A stretch of 64,000 bases of DNA from Mycobacterium gordonae (GTDB lineage Bacteria; Actinomycetota; Actinomycetes; Mycobacteriales; Mycobacteriaceae): NCBI RefSeq assembly GCF_017086405.1, contig NZ_CP070973.1:5674739-5738738 (forward strand), written 5' to 3'. The position numbers were made by a program, and so were the translations under genes. Below, piece after piece: positions 50,928-59,478 of this stretch. The notes beneath the pieces were generated by a model. The model made no database searches and was not told the DNA's origin. It worked only from the letters and a program-made list of their open reading frames with translations. The first letter of the stretch is position 1. The number at the start of each line of letters is the position of its first letter.

Positions 50928-51977
50928 GTGGAGATGTCCGGACCAATCCCCCTTCGCCCGCACACGACATCGGGAAGTCGCGTCGCGCTGGCTCTTGGCA
51001 GTGGCGGCGCCCGCGGCTACGCCCACATCGGCGTGATCCAGGAGTTGCAGGAGCGGGGTTATGAGATTGTCGGCATCGCCGGCTCGTCGATGGGCGCTCT
51101 GGTGGGCGGAGTGCAGGCCGCCGGGCGCCTGAACGAGCTTGCCGACTGGGCCAAGTCGCTGACGCAGCGCACCATTGTCCGGCTGCTCGACCCCTCACTC
51201 ACCGCCGCCGGGGTGTTGCGGGCGGAAAAGATCCTGGACGCAGTGCGCGACATTCTTGGCCCGGTGACCATCGAGCAATTGTCGGTTCCGTACACGGCCG
51301 TGGCCACCGATCTGCTGGCCGGCAAATCGGTGTGGTTCCAGCGGGGCCCCCTCGACGAGGCGATCCGCGCCTCGATCGCGATTCCCGGTGTGATCGCTCC
51401 GCACGAGGTGGGCGGACGCCTGCTCGCTGACGGCGGCATCCTCGACCCGCTGCCGATGGCGCCGATCGCGGCCGTCAACGCCGATCTGACCATCGCGGTC
51501 AGCCTCAACGGCAGCGAACCGGGCGCCACGCGTGACGCGGGGCCGGGGATGACCGCCGAATGGTTAAACCGCATGATGCGCAGCACTACCGCGCTGCTGG
51601 ACACCAACGCAGCCAAGTCGCTGCTGGACCGGCCGACGGCGCGAGCGGTGTTGAGCCGCTTCGGTGCGACGTCGCCAGACGACTGGTCAGACTCGTCCGA
51701 CACAGCCGACGAGGATGCACCCGAAGTGCCCCGGCTCGGCAGCTTCGAGGTGATGAATCGGACGATCGACATCGCCCAGTCCGCGCTCGCCCGCCACTCC
51801 CTGGCCGCCTATCCGCCGGATCTGCTCATCGAGGTGCCGCGCACCACTTGTCGCAGTTTGGAATTCCACCGCGCGGTCGAGGTGATCGCCGTCGGCCGCG
51901 CCCTGGCCAGCCGCGCTCTGGACGCATTCGAAAATGCTGGCGCCGAAGATGCGCAAACACCCGCTATTGAGGGCTGA
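50928..51977 (+). CDS. Patatin-like phospholipase (Rv1063c-type)
   Basis: A 349-residue patatin-family serine esterase. It has the glycine-rich oxyanion loop GSGGARGYAHIGV, nucleophile motif GSSMG and the Asp of the Ser-Asp dyad in LLADGGILDPLP. It probably hydrolyses membrane phospholipids or acyl esters. GTG 50928 and ATG 50934 are both possible starts; neither has a clear ribosome site. It follows lpqV by 93 bp. A second patatin gene, unrelated beyond the fold, lies at 57247-58116. Confidence 0.92.
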   Translation: MEMSGPIPLRPHTTSGSRVALALGSGGARGYAHIGVIQELQERGYEIVGIAGSSMGALVGGVQAAGRLNELADWAKSLTQRTIVRLLDPSLTAAGVLRAEKILDAVRDILGPVTIEQLSVPYTAVATDLLAGKSVWFQRGPLDEAIRASIAIPGVIAPHEVGGRLLADGGILDPLPMAPIAAVNADLTIAVSLNGSEPGATRDAGPGMTAEWLNRMMRSTTALLDTNAAKSLLDRPTARAVLSRFGATSPDDWSDSSDTADEDAPEVPRLGSFEVMNRTIDIAQSALARHSLAAYPPDLLIEVPRTTCRSLEFHRAVEVIAVGRALASRALDAFENAGAEDAQTPAIEG

Positions 51978-52049
51978 GCCGTGCCCGGGCAATGAGTGCA
52001 TATGCCCGAAGAATGGCGTCCGTCGCTGCAGTGAACCGCCATCGATCGG

Positions 52050-52439
52050 CTAGGCGCGTTTGCGCCCCGGCCCGGTGTGGGTGGCCGCCTTGCGCTGCAA
52101 CTCGGCGACGAGGTCGGACGGGTGGAGTTGCTGGGCCAACCGGGTGAGTGCCAACCGCACGACCGCACTGCGCGTCGCGTCCACTCGCGGTTTGGCGAAA
52201 CGTGCTGCGGTACGCACTGATTCGAGGAAGGCGTCGGCCGGCTCGTCGAGATAGATCGAGACCTTCGTCAGCTCCGTCGGCCGCGGCGGTCGCACCATCG
52301 GTGACGCCGCGCCCGGCTGCGGCGGCGCGGCGGGCCGGACCGCCGGTTGCGGAATCGGGGCGGGACGGCCCGGGTAGTACCTCCTCGGAACCGCATCAGG
52401 CTGCGTCGAGCCATTTCGCGCGGTGACACCAAAAGTCAT
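52050..52439 (-). CDS. Ribbon-helix-helix-like DNA-binding protein
   Basis: A 129-residue protein. The N-terminal half is Pro/Arg-rich and probably disordered. Residues 55-105 look like a ribbon-helix-helix fold: a short strand TKVSIYLDE, a helix ADAFLESVRTAA and a second helix DATRSAVVRLALTRLAQQL. Such proteins bind operators as dimers and often act as autorepressors or antitoxins; no toxin partner is seen. AAAGGA nine bases before ATG 52439 supports the start. It is divergent from the largest PE_PGRS gene, and the repeat array lies between them, so it is a candidate regulator of that region. I recall no gene here in H37Rv. Confidence 0.65.
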   Translation of the reverse strand: MTFGVTARNGSTQPDAVPRRYYPGRPAPIPQPAVRPAAPPQPGAASPMVRPPRPTELTKVSIYLDEPADAFLESVRTAARFAKPRVDATRSAVVRLALTRLAQQLHPSDLVAELQRKAATHTGPGRKRA

Positions 52440-53048
52440 CGGAGTTTTCCTTTCCGGGCATCAGAAAATCAATTCCCACAGCGGTCCGCCACTTCGGAAT
52501 CAGGCGCTGCGATCAGCCAGATGTAACACCCTGTGGATCCGCCTCACAACCAACGAAATGGCCGAAAAGCGTTCATTACATACCGATTCAACAATTCTTC
52601 AACTTTCGATCGCCGCTGCGAGGTCAGTAAGGGTGGGCCGGTCCGCGAGCCGGCTTGTCCACCACGATCACGGCTACCCGGCGACACGCGGCGCCGACCC
52701 GTCCAGCCACGACGGCGTTGCCTGACTGCACACGGACGCCGTCGCGCCCACCGACCGGCGGCGGCTTCGCCTCGTCGGCCGAGACCTCGGGCCGGGCGCT
52801 CGAGAGGTCTGACAAACATCAGTATTTGCTCAACAGCGTCAACAAAATCCGGCATTTGCACAGCAAATTTTACAAAAGCCATCTACTGCTCAGCGTCGAA
52901 ACAAAAGGCGACATATGGTCAGGCGCTTTTACAAACGGCGATTTTTGCTCATTTTTCTTGTGGCGCACAACCGCTCCTATTAACATCGGTCCGGCCCAGC
53001 GTCCTGCTGGGTTTATTGCGCTGCCACCCCCGCGATAGGAGCCGATAC
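52440..53048. other. 609-bp divergent intergenic region with repeat array
   Basis: No supported gene. A frame open from 52533 runs into the PE_PGRS gene, but it has no start with a ribosome site and changes abruptly in composition at 53049. The notable content is the array of 30-bp repeats at 52812-52960 in strikingly AT-rich DNA. Confidence 0.7.
52812..52960 (+). repeat. Five degenerate 30-bp tandem repeats upstream of the largest PE_PGRS
   Basis: Five units start at 52812, 52842, 52872, 52901 and 52931, with periods 30, 30, 29 and 30. Each begins ACAAA, continues with a variable GC-containing segment (often GCCG or GGCG), then a TTTGCTCA-like block (TTTGCTCA in units 1 and 5, TTTGCACA in 2, CTGCTCA in 3, ATGGTCA in 4), and usually a T-run (CTTTT or ATTTT). 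The array ends 88 bp before the PE_PGRS start. The period of three helical turns puts each unit on the same DNA face, which suggests cooperative binding sites. Confidence 0.8.
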
Positions 53049-56000
53049 ATGTCTTTTGTCTTAATTTCTCCGGAATTCATGTCGACCGCCGCCGGAGATT
53101 TGACAGGAATCGGTTCCGGCATTAACGCGGCTAACGCCGCGGCCGCCTTGTCGACCACTCAAGTACTCGCGGCGGGAACCGACGAAGTATCAGCGCAAAT
53201 CGCGGCCTTGTTCGGTGCGCACGGTCAGCAGTATCAGCTGCTGAGCACGCGGGCGGCGGCGTTCCACGCGCATTTCGTGCGGGCCCTGACCGGTGCGGCC
53301 GATTCATACCTGTCGGCCGAGGCCAGTAGCGCCGAGTCCGTCGTCTTGGACTTGATCAATGCGCCCACGCAGTTGCTTTTCGGACGCCCGCTGCTCGGTG
53401 ACGGTGCCAGCGCGACGACGCCGGGCGGCAACGGTGGCGACGGCGGGTTGTTGTTCGGCAATGGCGGCAACGGTGCGGGCGGCACGGCCGGCCAGCCAGG
53501 CGGAAACGGCGGCAGTGCCGGCCTGCTGGGCAGCGGCGGCACCGGCGGGGCCGGCGGGGCTGGTGCTTCCGGTGGCTACGGCGGCAACGGTGGCTGGCTG
53601 TACGGCAACGGTGGCACCGGCGGCGCAGGCGGCATCGGCGCCAACGGCGGCGCCGGTGGAAGCGGCACCTTGTTCTTCGGTTCCGGCGGCGCCGGTGGAG
53701 CAGGAGGTGCCGTCGGCGGCACCGGTGGCGCCGGCGGGCATGGCGCACTGGTGTTCGGGTCCGGAGGCTCCGGTGGGGTCGGTGGTGCCGGCGGTGGCAC
53801 CGGTGGCGTGGGTGGACACGCCGGGGGGTTGTTCGGCGATGGCGGCACCGGTGGTGTCGGCGGCAGCGGCGGAGGTACCGGCGGTGACGGCGGAAACGCA
53901 GCATCGGTGTGGGGAACCGGTGGGCGCGGCGGTGTCGGCGGCATCGACGGTGGCAATGGCGGAAACGGCGGTAACGCCGGATTCCTGGTGGGTACCGGGG
54001 GCGCGGGCGGTGCCGGCGGCATCGGCGCCACCGGTGCGGGTGGCCCCGGAGGCACCGGCGGCAACGGCGGTAGCGGTGGCGCCGGCGGGCTGTTCATGGA
54101 CGGCGGAGCCGGCGGTGCCGGCGGCCAGGGTGGCACCGGCGAAGCGGGCACGAATGCGGTTCTTGCCGGCGCCACCGGTGATGCCGGTGGCGTAGGCGGT
54201 AACGGCGGCAACGGTGGAACCGGCGGCGGCGGCCCGCTGCTACTCGGCCGCGGCGGCACCGGTGGAGCGGCTGGTATCGGCGGCACCGGCGGTGTGGGCG
54301 GCAACGGTGGCGGCGGCGTCGGCGGCGACGGTGGCACCGGAGGTGTCGGTGGAACCGGTGGTCTCGCGGGCGCTCGCGGCGCCGGCGGTGTCGGCGGTGC
54401 ATTCAGCGGCAACGGCGCCAGCGGCGCTGCCGCCGGAGGTGGTAGCGGTGGAGCAGGCGGAGCCGGTGGTCAGGGCGCGAACGGCGCCGCTGTCAGCGCC
54501 GGCGTTGCGGGCAATTCCGGCTTCGCCGGTGGCGCCGGCGGTCAAGGTGGTCTGGGCGGGGCCGCGCTTGGCGGCGGGGCTGCTGGTAACGGCGGTATCG
54601 GCGGAGTCGGCGGACACGGCGGTGCCGGCAGCGCCGGTGGCATCGGCCTAGGCGCCGGAGCGGACGGATTCATCGGCGGACGGGGCGGAGACGGCGGAGC
54701 CGGTGGAGCCGGTGGCGCCGCGGGCAGCAGCGCGGGCGGCACCGCCGGGGCAGCCGGCATCCAGGGCGCGGGTGGTAACGGCGGCGTGGGCGGCCGCGGC
54801 GGCAATGGAATTGCCGGTACTGACGGTGGTGACGGCGCCATTGGGGCCGCGGGTGACACCGGCATACAGGGCGGTGACGGCGGCAACGGCGGTGCCGGCG
54901 GCAACGGCGGTGCCGGCGGCAACGGCGGTGCCGGGAGCACCGTGGGCGAGGCCGGCGACGGTGGTGCCGGCGGCACAGGTGGCGACGGTGGCCATGGCGG
55001 CAAGGGTGGGAGCGGCACACCAGGCACTGCCACCCAAGCCGGCGGAAAAGGCGGTGACGGCGGCGACGGCGCGGCCGGTGGGGCCGGCGGCCTCGGCGGC
55101 GCAGCCGGCAGTGGCACCGGCGGCGCCTCGGGCAGCCTTGGAGTCGGTGGCAGCGGCGGCCACGGTGGTGACGCCGGCGCTGGCGGTAACGGCAGCGACG
55201 GGGGCACGGGTGGCAGCGGGTTCGGCGACGGCGGCGACGGCGGCGACGGCACCGCCGGCGGCGCCGGCGGTGTCGGTGGCGACGGCGGAGCGGCCGGCGC
55301 GGGGGCTCCCGGCGGGGTTAACGGGCACGGTGGCGCCGGGGGCGCCGGCGGGAATGGCGGCGACGGCGGTGTCGGAGGCAAGGGCGCCAACGGCGCGCCG
55401 GGTCTCGTGGACGGCCACGTCGGCGGTAACGGCGGGGACGGTGGTGCTGGTGGCACCGGCGGGGCCGGCGGCGCTGCGGGCGGCGCGGGAGCAAAAGCCG
55501 GCTCGGGCGGCGGTGGCGGCCGCGGTGGCAACGCCGGAGCCGGCGGCGGCGGCGGACTCGGCGCGGGCGGCGCCTACAACACGGCCGGTGGAACCGGCGG
55601 TGACGGCGGTGACGGCGGTATCGGTGGCGCCGGCGGTGCACCCGGAGCCGCCGGAGCCGCCAACGGTGGTCAGACGGGAAGCATGGGTGTCGGCGGCGAT
55701 GGCGGTATCGGCGGGGCCGGCGGGGCCGCCGGTGCCGGAGCCGATGGGGTCAACGTACCCATCCCAGTGGACTCGAGCGCAGCGAATGGCGCTTCGACCC
55801 CGGGCGGCGTACCCGGGGGACCCGGCGGCGATGGCGCCAGCTCGCTGCCCCCAGGTCCCGTCGTTATCCAGCAGGGCGGTGATGGGGGCAACAGCGGGGC
55901 CTCGTCCAGCAATGGCAACAACGTCACCCTTAATGCCGGTGACGGTGGTCGAGGCGGAAACGGTGGTTTTGGTGCGCCCGGCGGTAATGGCGGCGATGGC

Positions 56001-56816
56001 GGTTCTGCTTCAGCTTCCGGCCTCAACTCTGTGGCGCTGGGCGGCGATGGCGGCAACGGCGGCAACGGCGGCGAATTCGGGGCTGGCGGTGCCGGCGGCT
56101 GGGGCGGCGACGTAGTTCAGGGTAGCGCCGGCAGCACCGGCGGCAATGGTGGCGACGGCGGCAATGCCACCAATGGCCCCGTGGGCATGGGTGGTAACGG
56201 CGCCGCCGGTGGTGCCGGCGGGAACGGCGGCACCGTCAACTTCGGCTCAGGCGGTAGCGGTCCGGGTAATGGCCTGGTGGGCGGCAATGGCGGTAACGGC
56301 GGCAACGCGGCCGACGGTGCTTTCAACGCTGGTGCCGGTGGGTCCGGCGGCCACGGCGGTTTGGGTGGCGCCGGCGGGTCCAATGGTGGCGCGGGCGGTG
56401 CCGGGGGCGCCGGTGGCGCGGGCGGGGCCGGTGGCACCGGCGCTGATGGCGGCGTAGGTGGCGCCGGTGGCGCCGGCGGCGGCACCAGCAGTCCAGCCCT
56501 CGGCCCCATCACCACGAACGGTGACGGCGGCAACGGCGGCAACGGCGGCAACGGCGCTCCCGGGGCACTGGGCGGCAACGGCGGCAATGGCGGCAAGGGC
56601 GGCGCTTCCGGGGGCGGCGGCGCCGGCGCCGGGGGCGCCGGTGGCGCCCTGGGCGCGGGTGGTTCCGGAGGCACAGGCGGCGTTGGCGGAGCGGCCGGAG
56701 CTGCCGGCACCGGTGGCCAGGCTGGTACCGGCGTGGCCGGCGTCGCCGGCACCACCGGCAGCGCCGGAGGTGACGGTGCCGACGGCACCGCGGGCCAAGC
56801 CGGCAGCAGCGGCTAA
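53049..56816 (+). CDS. Very large PE_PGRS protein
   Basis: A 1255-residue PE_PGRS protein, the largest gene in the window. The PE domain (MSFVLISPEFMSTAAGDLTG to about residue 95) has YxxxE as YLSAE; the linker is INAPTQLLFGRPLLGDG. The PGRS region is interrupted near residues 895-965 by an unusual segment with VPIPVDSSAANGAS and GPVVIQQGG and Asn/Ser-rich stretches, then resumes to the C terminus. AGGAG before ATG 53049 supports the start. Perfect short repeats such as those around 54889-54940 make the gene prone to length change. I recall no PE_PGRS between Rv1063c and Rv1062 in H37Rv. Confidence 0.93.
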   Translation: MSFVLISPEFMSTAAGDLTGIGSGINAANAAAALSTTQVLAAGTDEVSAQIAALFGAHGQQYQLLSTRAAAFHAHFVRALTGAADSYLSAEASSAESVVLDLINAPTQLLFGRPLLGDGASATTPGGNGGDGGLLFGNGGNGAGGTAGQPGGNGGSAGLLGSGGTGGAGGAGASGGYGGNGGWLYGNGGTGGAGGIGANGGAGGSGTLFFGSGGAGGAGGAVGGTGGAGGHGALVFGSGGSGGVGGAGGGTGGVGGHAGGLFGDGGTGGVGGSGGGTGGDGGNAASVWGTGGRGGVGGIDGGNGGNGGNAGFLVGTGGAGGAGGIGATGAGGPGGTGGNGGSGGAGGLFMDGGAGGAGGQGGTGEAGTNAVLAGATGDAGGVGGNGGNGGTGGGGPLLLGRGGTGGAAGIGGTGGVGGNGGGGVGGDGGTGGVGGTGGLAGARGAGGVGGAFSGNGASGAAAGGGSGGAGGAGGQGANGAAVSAGVAGNSGFAGGAGGQGGLGGAALGGGAAGNGGIGGVGGHGGAGSAGGIGLGAGADGFIGGRGGDGGAGGAGGAAGSSAGGTAGAAGIQGAGGNGGVGGRGGNGIAGTDGGDGAIGAAGDTGIQGGDGGNGGAGGNGGAGGNGGAGSTVGEAGDGGAGGTGGDGGHGGKGGSGTPGTATQAGGKGGDGGDGAAGGAGGLGGAAGSGTGGASGSLGVGGSGGHGGDAGAGGNGSDGGTGGSGFGDGGDGGDGTAGGAGGVGGDGGAAGAGAPGGVNGHGGAGGAGGNGGDGGVGGKGANGAPGLVDGHVGGNGGDGGAGGTGGAGGAAGGAGAKAGSGGGGGRGGNAGAGGGGGLGAGGAYNTAGGTGGDGGDGGIGGAGGAPGAAGAANGGQTGSMGVGGDGGIGGAGGAAGAGADGVNVPIPVDSSAANGASTPGGVPGGPGGDGASSLPPGPVVIQQGGDGGNSGASSSNGNNVTLNAGDGGRGGNGGFGAPGGNGGDGGSASASGLNSVALGGDGGNGGNGGEFGAGGAGGWGGDVVQGSAGSTGGNGGDGGNATNGPVGMGGNGAAGGAGGNGGTVNFGSGGSGPGNGLVGGNGGNGGNAADGAFNAGAGGSGGHGGLGGAGGSNGGAGGAGGAGGAGGAGGTGADGGVGGAGGAGGGTSSPALGPITTNGDGGNGGNGGNGAPGALGGNGGNGGKGGASGGGGAGAGGAGGALGAGGSGGTGGVGGAAGAAGTGGQAGTGVAGVAGTTGSAGGDGADGTAGQAGSSG

Positions 56817-57246
56817 CGGCCGGTCGACCCCCTGGACGCGAGCGTTCGACAAATGGTGGATCGGAGCGGTTGATATCGCAGCAGAATTAATAAGTGGGAT
56901 CGCCCAGCGCTCCGATCCGCCAACGACGTGGTGCCTGCGGACGCATTCAGCGACGGCTTTCGGCCTCGCTGTCTGTCAATGAAATCCGCAGGCGTCACGT
57001 TCGCTCCACAAAGATCAGCAATAACGCACCACTGATAATGGCAGCGGTCGAGCTTCATCCCGCGCGGGAGCGCTGACGGCGGGGGAGGTGCGAATTATCG
57101 GACACTCCACGCAGAGCAACCAGTTCGTATCCGGGACCGGCAATTCGTCAAATCATCCGGCGATATTGGTCGTCAGTCTGCAAGAATTTCGGCACCTCTA
57201 CGGGTCATCGCCTGACCGACCGCAAGGCTGCGTAGCGCCGGGTTGA
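56817..57246. other. 430-bp intergenic region, no gene seen
   Basis: The region between the large PE_PGRS gene and the convergent patatin gene. I see no ORF with a plausible start and no clear hairpin terminator. Base composition drops in GC over about 56880-57180. Confidence 0.6.
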
Positions 57247-58116
57247 TCAGGCGCCGAGGAATCGCGCGACGGCTTCGGCTTCCCGACGACCCTGCGCACG
57301 GCCGGCTTGAGCCGAACCGATCCGACAGCGCGGATCCAGCGGGTTGGCGCCGAACGCAGCGAGTGATTCCTCGTCGGCGAAGACGCTGCACGTTTCACCG
57401 GCGAAGGCCGCGATCTCGCCGGCCGGCCCGGGGCCGAATGGCGACGGGGCGTCGGCGCCCGCGGGCACCAACACCACGGCCGCGTCACAGTCGGCGGCGA
57501 CGTCGACATTGACCGAACTGCGCACGCCACCATCCATATACCGACGGTCGCCGATCGTCACCGGCGGCCACGCCCCGGGCACCGCGCAACTGGCAGCCAC
57601 CGCATCGACCAATCCAGCTCCGGAGTTTCCTTCGAAAACCACCAATTCGCCTGTCGCCGTGTCGATTGCGACGATCCGCAGGACGCGGTTCGGCCATTCG
57701 TGCGACGGTAGGCGTGCGGCGATCACCTGGCGCCGGACGGCTTCTGAAACGGTGGCGGTGGTCAGCGCCACGGCGCCGATCCGCTGCAGGCGCCCCCTGG
57801 TCCGGTCCCAGCCAGGAGTGCGCGGTTCGCGTAGCGCGTCCAGGAACAACTCGGTGATCTCATCGATGTCGACACCGGGGTCCAGTTCGGCGGAGGCCTC
57901 GGCGACCTGCCGATCGAAGAGCTCCTCCAGAGAACAGCCGCTGCTGATCTGTGCCGCAACCGTCGAACCCGCCGACGTGCCCACCAGGACGTCGGATTCC
58001 AGCAGCAACCGAGCGGCCACCGGCGACTCGTCGGCGATTCCCCGCAGAATGCCTGTCTCCCAGGCGATTCCCGCAACCCCGCCGCCCGCCAGCACCAGTG
58101 CCCGTCGGAACGTCAT
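57247..58116 (-). CDS. Patatin-like phospholipase (Rv1062-type)
   Basis: A 289-residue patatin-fold protein with the oxyanion loop LAGGGVAGIAWETG, nucleophile motif GTSAGS and the dyad Asp in YMDGGVRSSVN. It is expected to hydrolyse acyl esters. ATG 58116 overlaps the stop of the upstream amidotransferase gene by four bases (ATGA), making it the last gene of a four-gene unit whose order corresponds to Rv1059-Rv1060-Rv1061-Rv1062. Confidence 0.92.
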   Translation of the reverse strand: MTFRRALVLAGGGVAGIAWETGILRGIADESPVAARLLLESDVLVGTSAGSTVAAQISSGCSLEELFDRQVAEASAELDPGVDIDEITELFLDALREPRTPGWDRTRGRLQRIGAVALTTATVSEAVRRQVIAARLPSHEWPNRVLRIVAIDTATGELVVFEGNSGAGLVDAVAASCAVPGAWPPVTIGDRRYMDGGVRSSVNVDVAADCDAAVVLVPAGADAPSPFGPGPAGEIAAFAGETCSVFADEESLAAFGANPLDPRCRIGSAQAGRAQGRREAEAVARFLGA

Positions 58117-58994
58117 GGCCGGTGCCGGGTTCCGGGAAGAGCGTGCTGCGCACGGAAGACCGGCTGACTCAGATCGTCCCTGCGCACCAGCTGCCGCGGC
58201 GGGTCGGGCAGCACCATCGTGCGGCTGATGTCCAGAGCCGCGTCGACGTAGACCAACTCACCCGGGTCGAGCAGGCACCACCGCGGGTCGTCGTCCATCG
58301 GTTCGGTCGCGAACACCACTGAGGACCGCTCGGTCAGCGTCTGGCACTGCGCGTGAATCCTGCTGGTGCTCATGTCGAAATCGGGTACCCCGTCTACTCG
58401 TCGGTCCAGCATGAACAGCTGATGGGTGTCGGGGTAGCGCAGGGCCCACATCTTGGTGCCCATGCACAGCAGCAGGTTGACGGCATAGACGGGCACCTTG
58501 TCGGCGAGCCAGCTGACGGCCTCCACCACACCTGCCGAGACGTCGCCGCCGTGGGCGCGGATGCCGGCGGTGATCAGCGCGAATATCCGCTCGGAGTCGG
58601 TCTGGCCGAGCACCAGGTGGTCGGCGCCGAGCTCGCGAAGCCGCTCATCGACCGTCTCGAGCCCCTCGATCATGCCGTTGTGCGCGAAGATCCTGCCGTC
58701 CTGCAGGAACGGGTGGGTGTTGCGCACATCGAGTGACCCCGTCGTCGCATACCGGACATGGGCGATGAAGGTGGTGCCATCGAGTCGGTGCGCCTCGGTG
58801 GCGAACGTCGCGTCCTGCCAGGCCGCTACCGGCTCCTTGTGCAGCTGCGGACGGCCGTGTTCGTCGAACACTCCGAGGCCGGTGCCGTCGGGGTTCTTGC
58901 GGCTCTGTCGGGCAAGACTGTCCGGCGCTTCGAGCAACCAGAACGTCGCGGTCACGACTTCGGTGCCGGCATGCAAGCCGAAGAGTCGACACAT
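58113..58994 (-). CDS. Class II glutamine amidotransferase domain protein (Rv1061-type)
   Basis: A 293-residue Ntn-hydrolase. After Met removal Cys2 (MCRLFGLHAG) is the nucleophile; the FIAHVRYATTG and FAHNGMIEG motifs that bind glutamine are present. It resembles YafJ-type stand-alone class II amidotransferases. The acceptor of the released ammonia is unknown. It starts 7 bp after the SRPBCC gene stop and overlaps the patatin gene. Confidence 0.92.
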   Translation of the reverse strand: MCRLFGLHAGTEVVTATFWLLEAPDSLARQSRKNPDGTGLGVFDEHGRPQLHKEPVAAWQDATFATEAHRLDGTTFIAHVRYATTGSLDVRNTHPFLQDGRIFAHNGMIEGLETVDERLRELGADHLVLGQTDSERIFALITAGIRAHGGDVSAGVVEAVSWLADKVPVYAVNLLLCMGTKMWALRYPDTHQLFMLDRRVDGVPDFDMSTSRIHAQCQTLTERSSVVFATEPMDDDPRWCLLDPGELVYVDAALDISRTMVLPDPPRQLVRRDDLSQPVFRAQHALPGTRHRP

Positions 58995-59001
58995 GGCCGG
59001 C

Positions 59002-59478
59002 TTAGTCGGTCACCAGTTGCGCGGACAGCTTCTCGAGCACCACGCGCGCGTAGCCCCTCCACATCTTGGCGAACACCGGCAGCAGCAACGCCGAAGCCGA
59101 CGACTTCGGATGCAGGGTCCACTGCCAAGTCACCCTGGTACCGGTGCCGGCCGGGGTGAACGACCAGACGCCGTCCACCGAGCCCACCAGCGTGGCCAGC
59201 GGTCCGTTGATGTCGGAGAGCGTGTAGCCGAACGACTGCGGCGGGTCGACGCTGGTCAATTTCTCGCGCACCCGGCCGCCGCCGACCATCAGGATGGTCC
59301 GGGTCTGACCGGCCGAGTCCCAGTCACCGACCTGGTCGCGCACCTCCTTGATGGGTGGGATGATTCCGTACCACTGCGCGCAGATGACCGGCAGCGATAT
59401 CGGCATCGTCCCGGCGAATGCGTCCTCGACCGAGATGGGTATCGCACGCGACTGCTGCACTACAACCGACTTTGACAT
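59002..59478 (-). CDS. SRPBCC (polyketide cyclase/START-like) protein (Rv1060-type)
   Basis: A 158-residue SRPBCC-fold protein starting MSKSVVVQQSRAIPISVEDAF, with the central WDSAGQTRTI strand pair, GSVDGVWSFTPAGTGTRVTWQWTLHP hairpins and the long C-terminal helix MWRGYARVVLEKLSAQL. Such proteins bind hydrophobic ligands in a cavity. ATG 59478 overlaps the upstream stop by one base (TGATG). The frame is open to 59664 but that region is the coding sequence of the upstream gene. Confidence 0.88.
   Translation of the reverse strand: MSKSVVVQQSRAIPISVEDAFAGTMPISLPVICAQWYGIIPPIKEVRDQVGDWDSAGQTRTILMVGGGRVREKLTSVDPPQSFGYTLSDINGPLATLVGSVDGVWSFTPAGTGTRVTWQWTLHPKSSASALLLPVFAKMWRGYARVVLEKLSAQLVTD

Noticed and set aside
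52533..53048. N-terminal extension of the largest PE_PGRS by 172 codons
   Set aside because: The canonical PE start MSFVLISPEF with AGGAG lies at 53049. The upstream frame is AT-rich, contains the repeat array and has no start signal.
53400..56800. Dense short repeats that might be taken for a CRISPR or minisatellite array
   Set aside because: The repeats are in-frame GGxGGx codons of PE_PGRS genes, with no constant repeat-spacer structure and no cas genes nearby.
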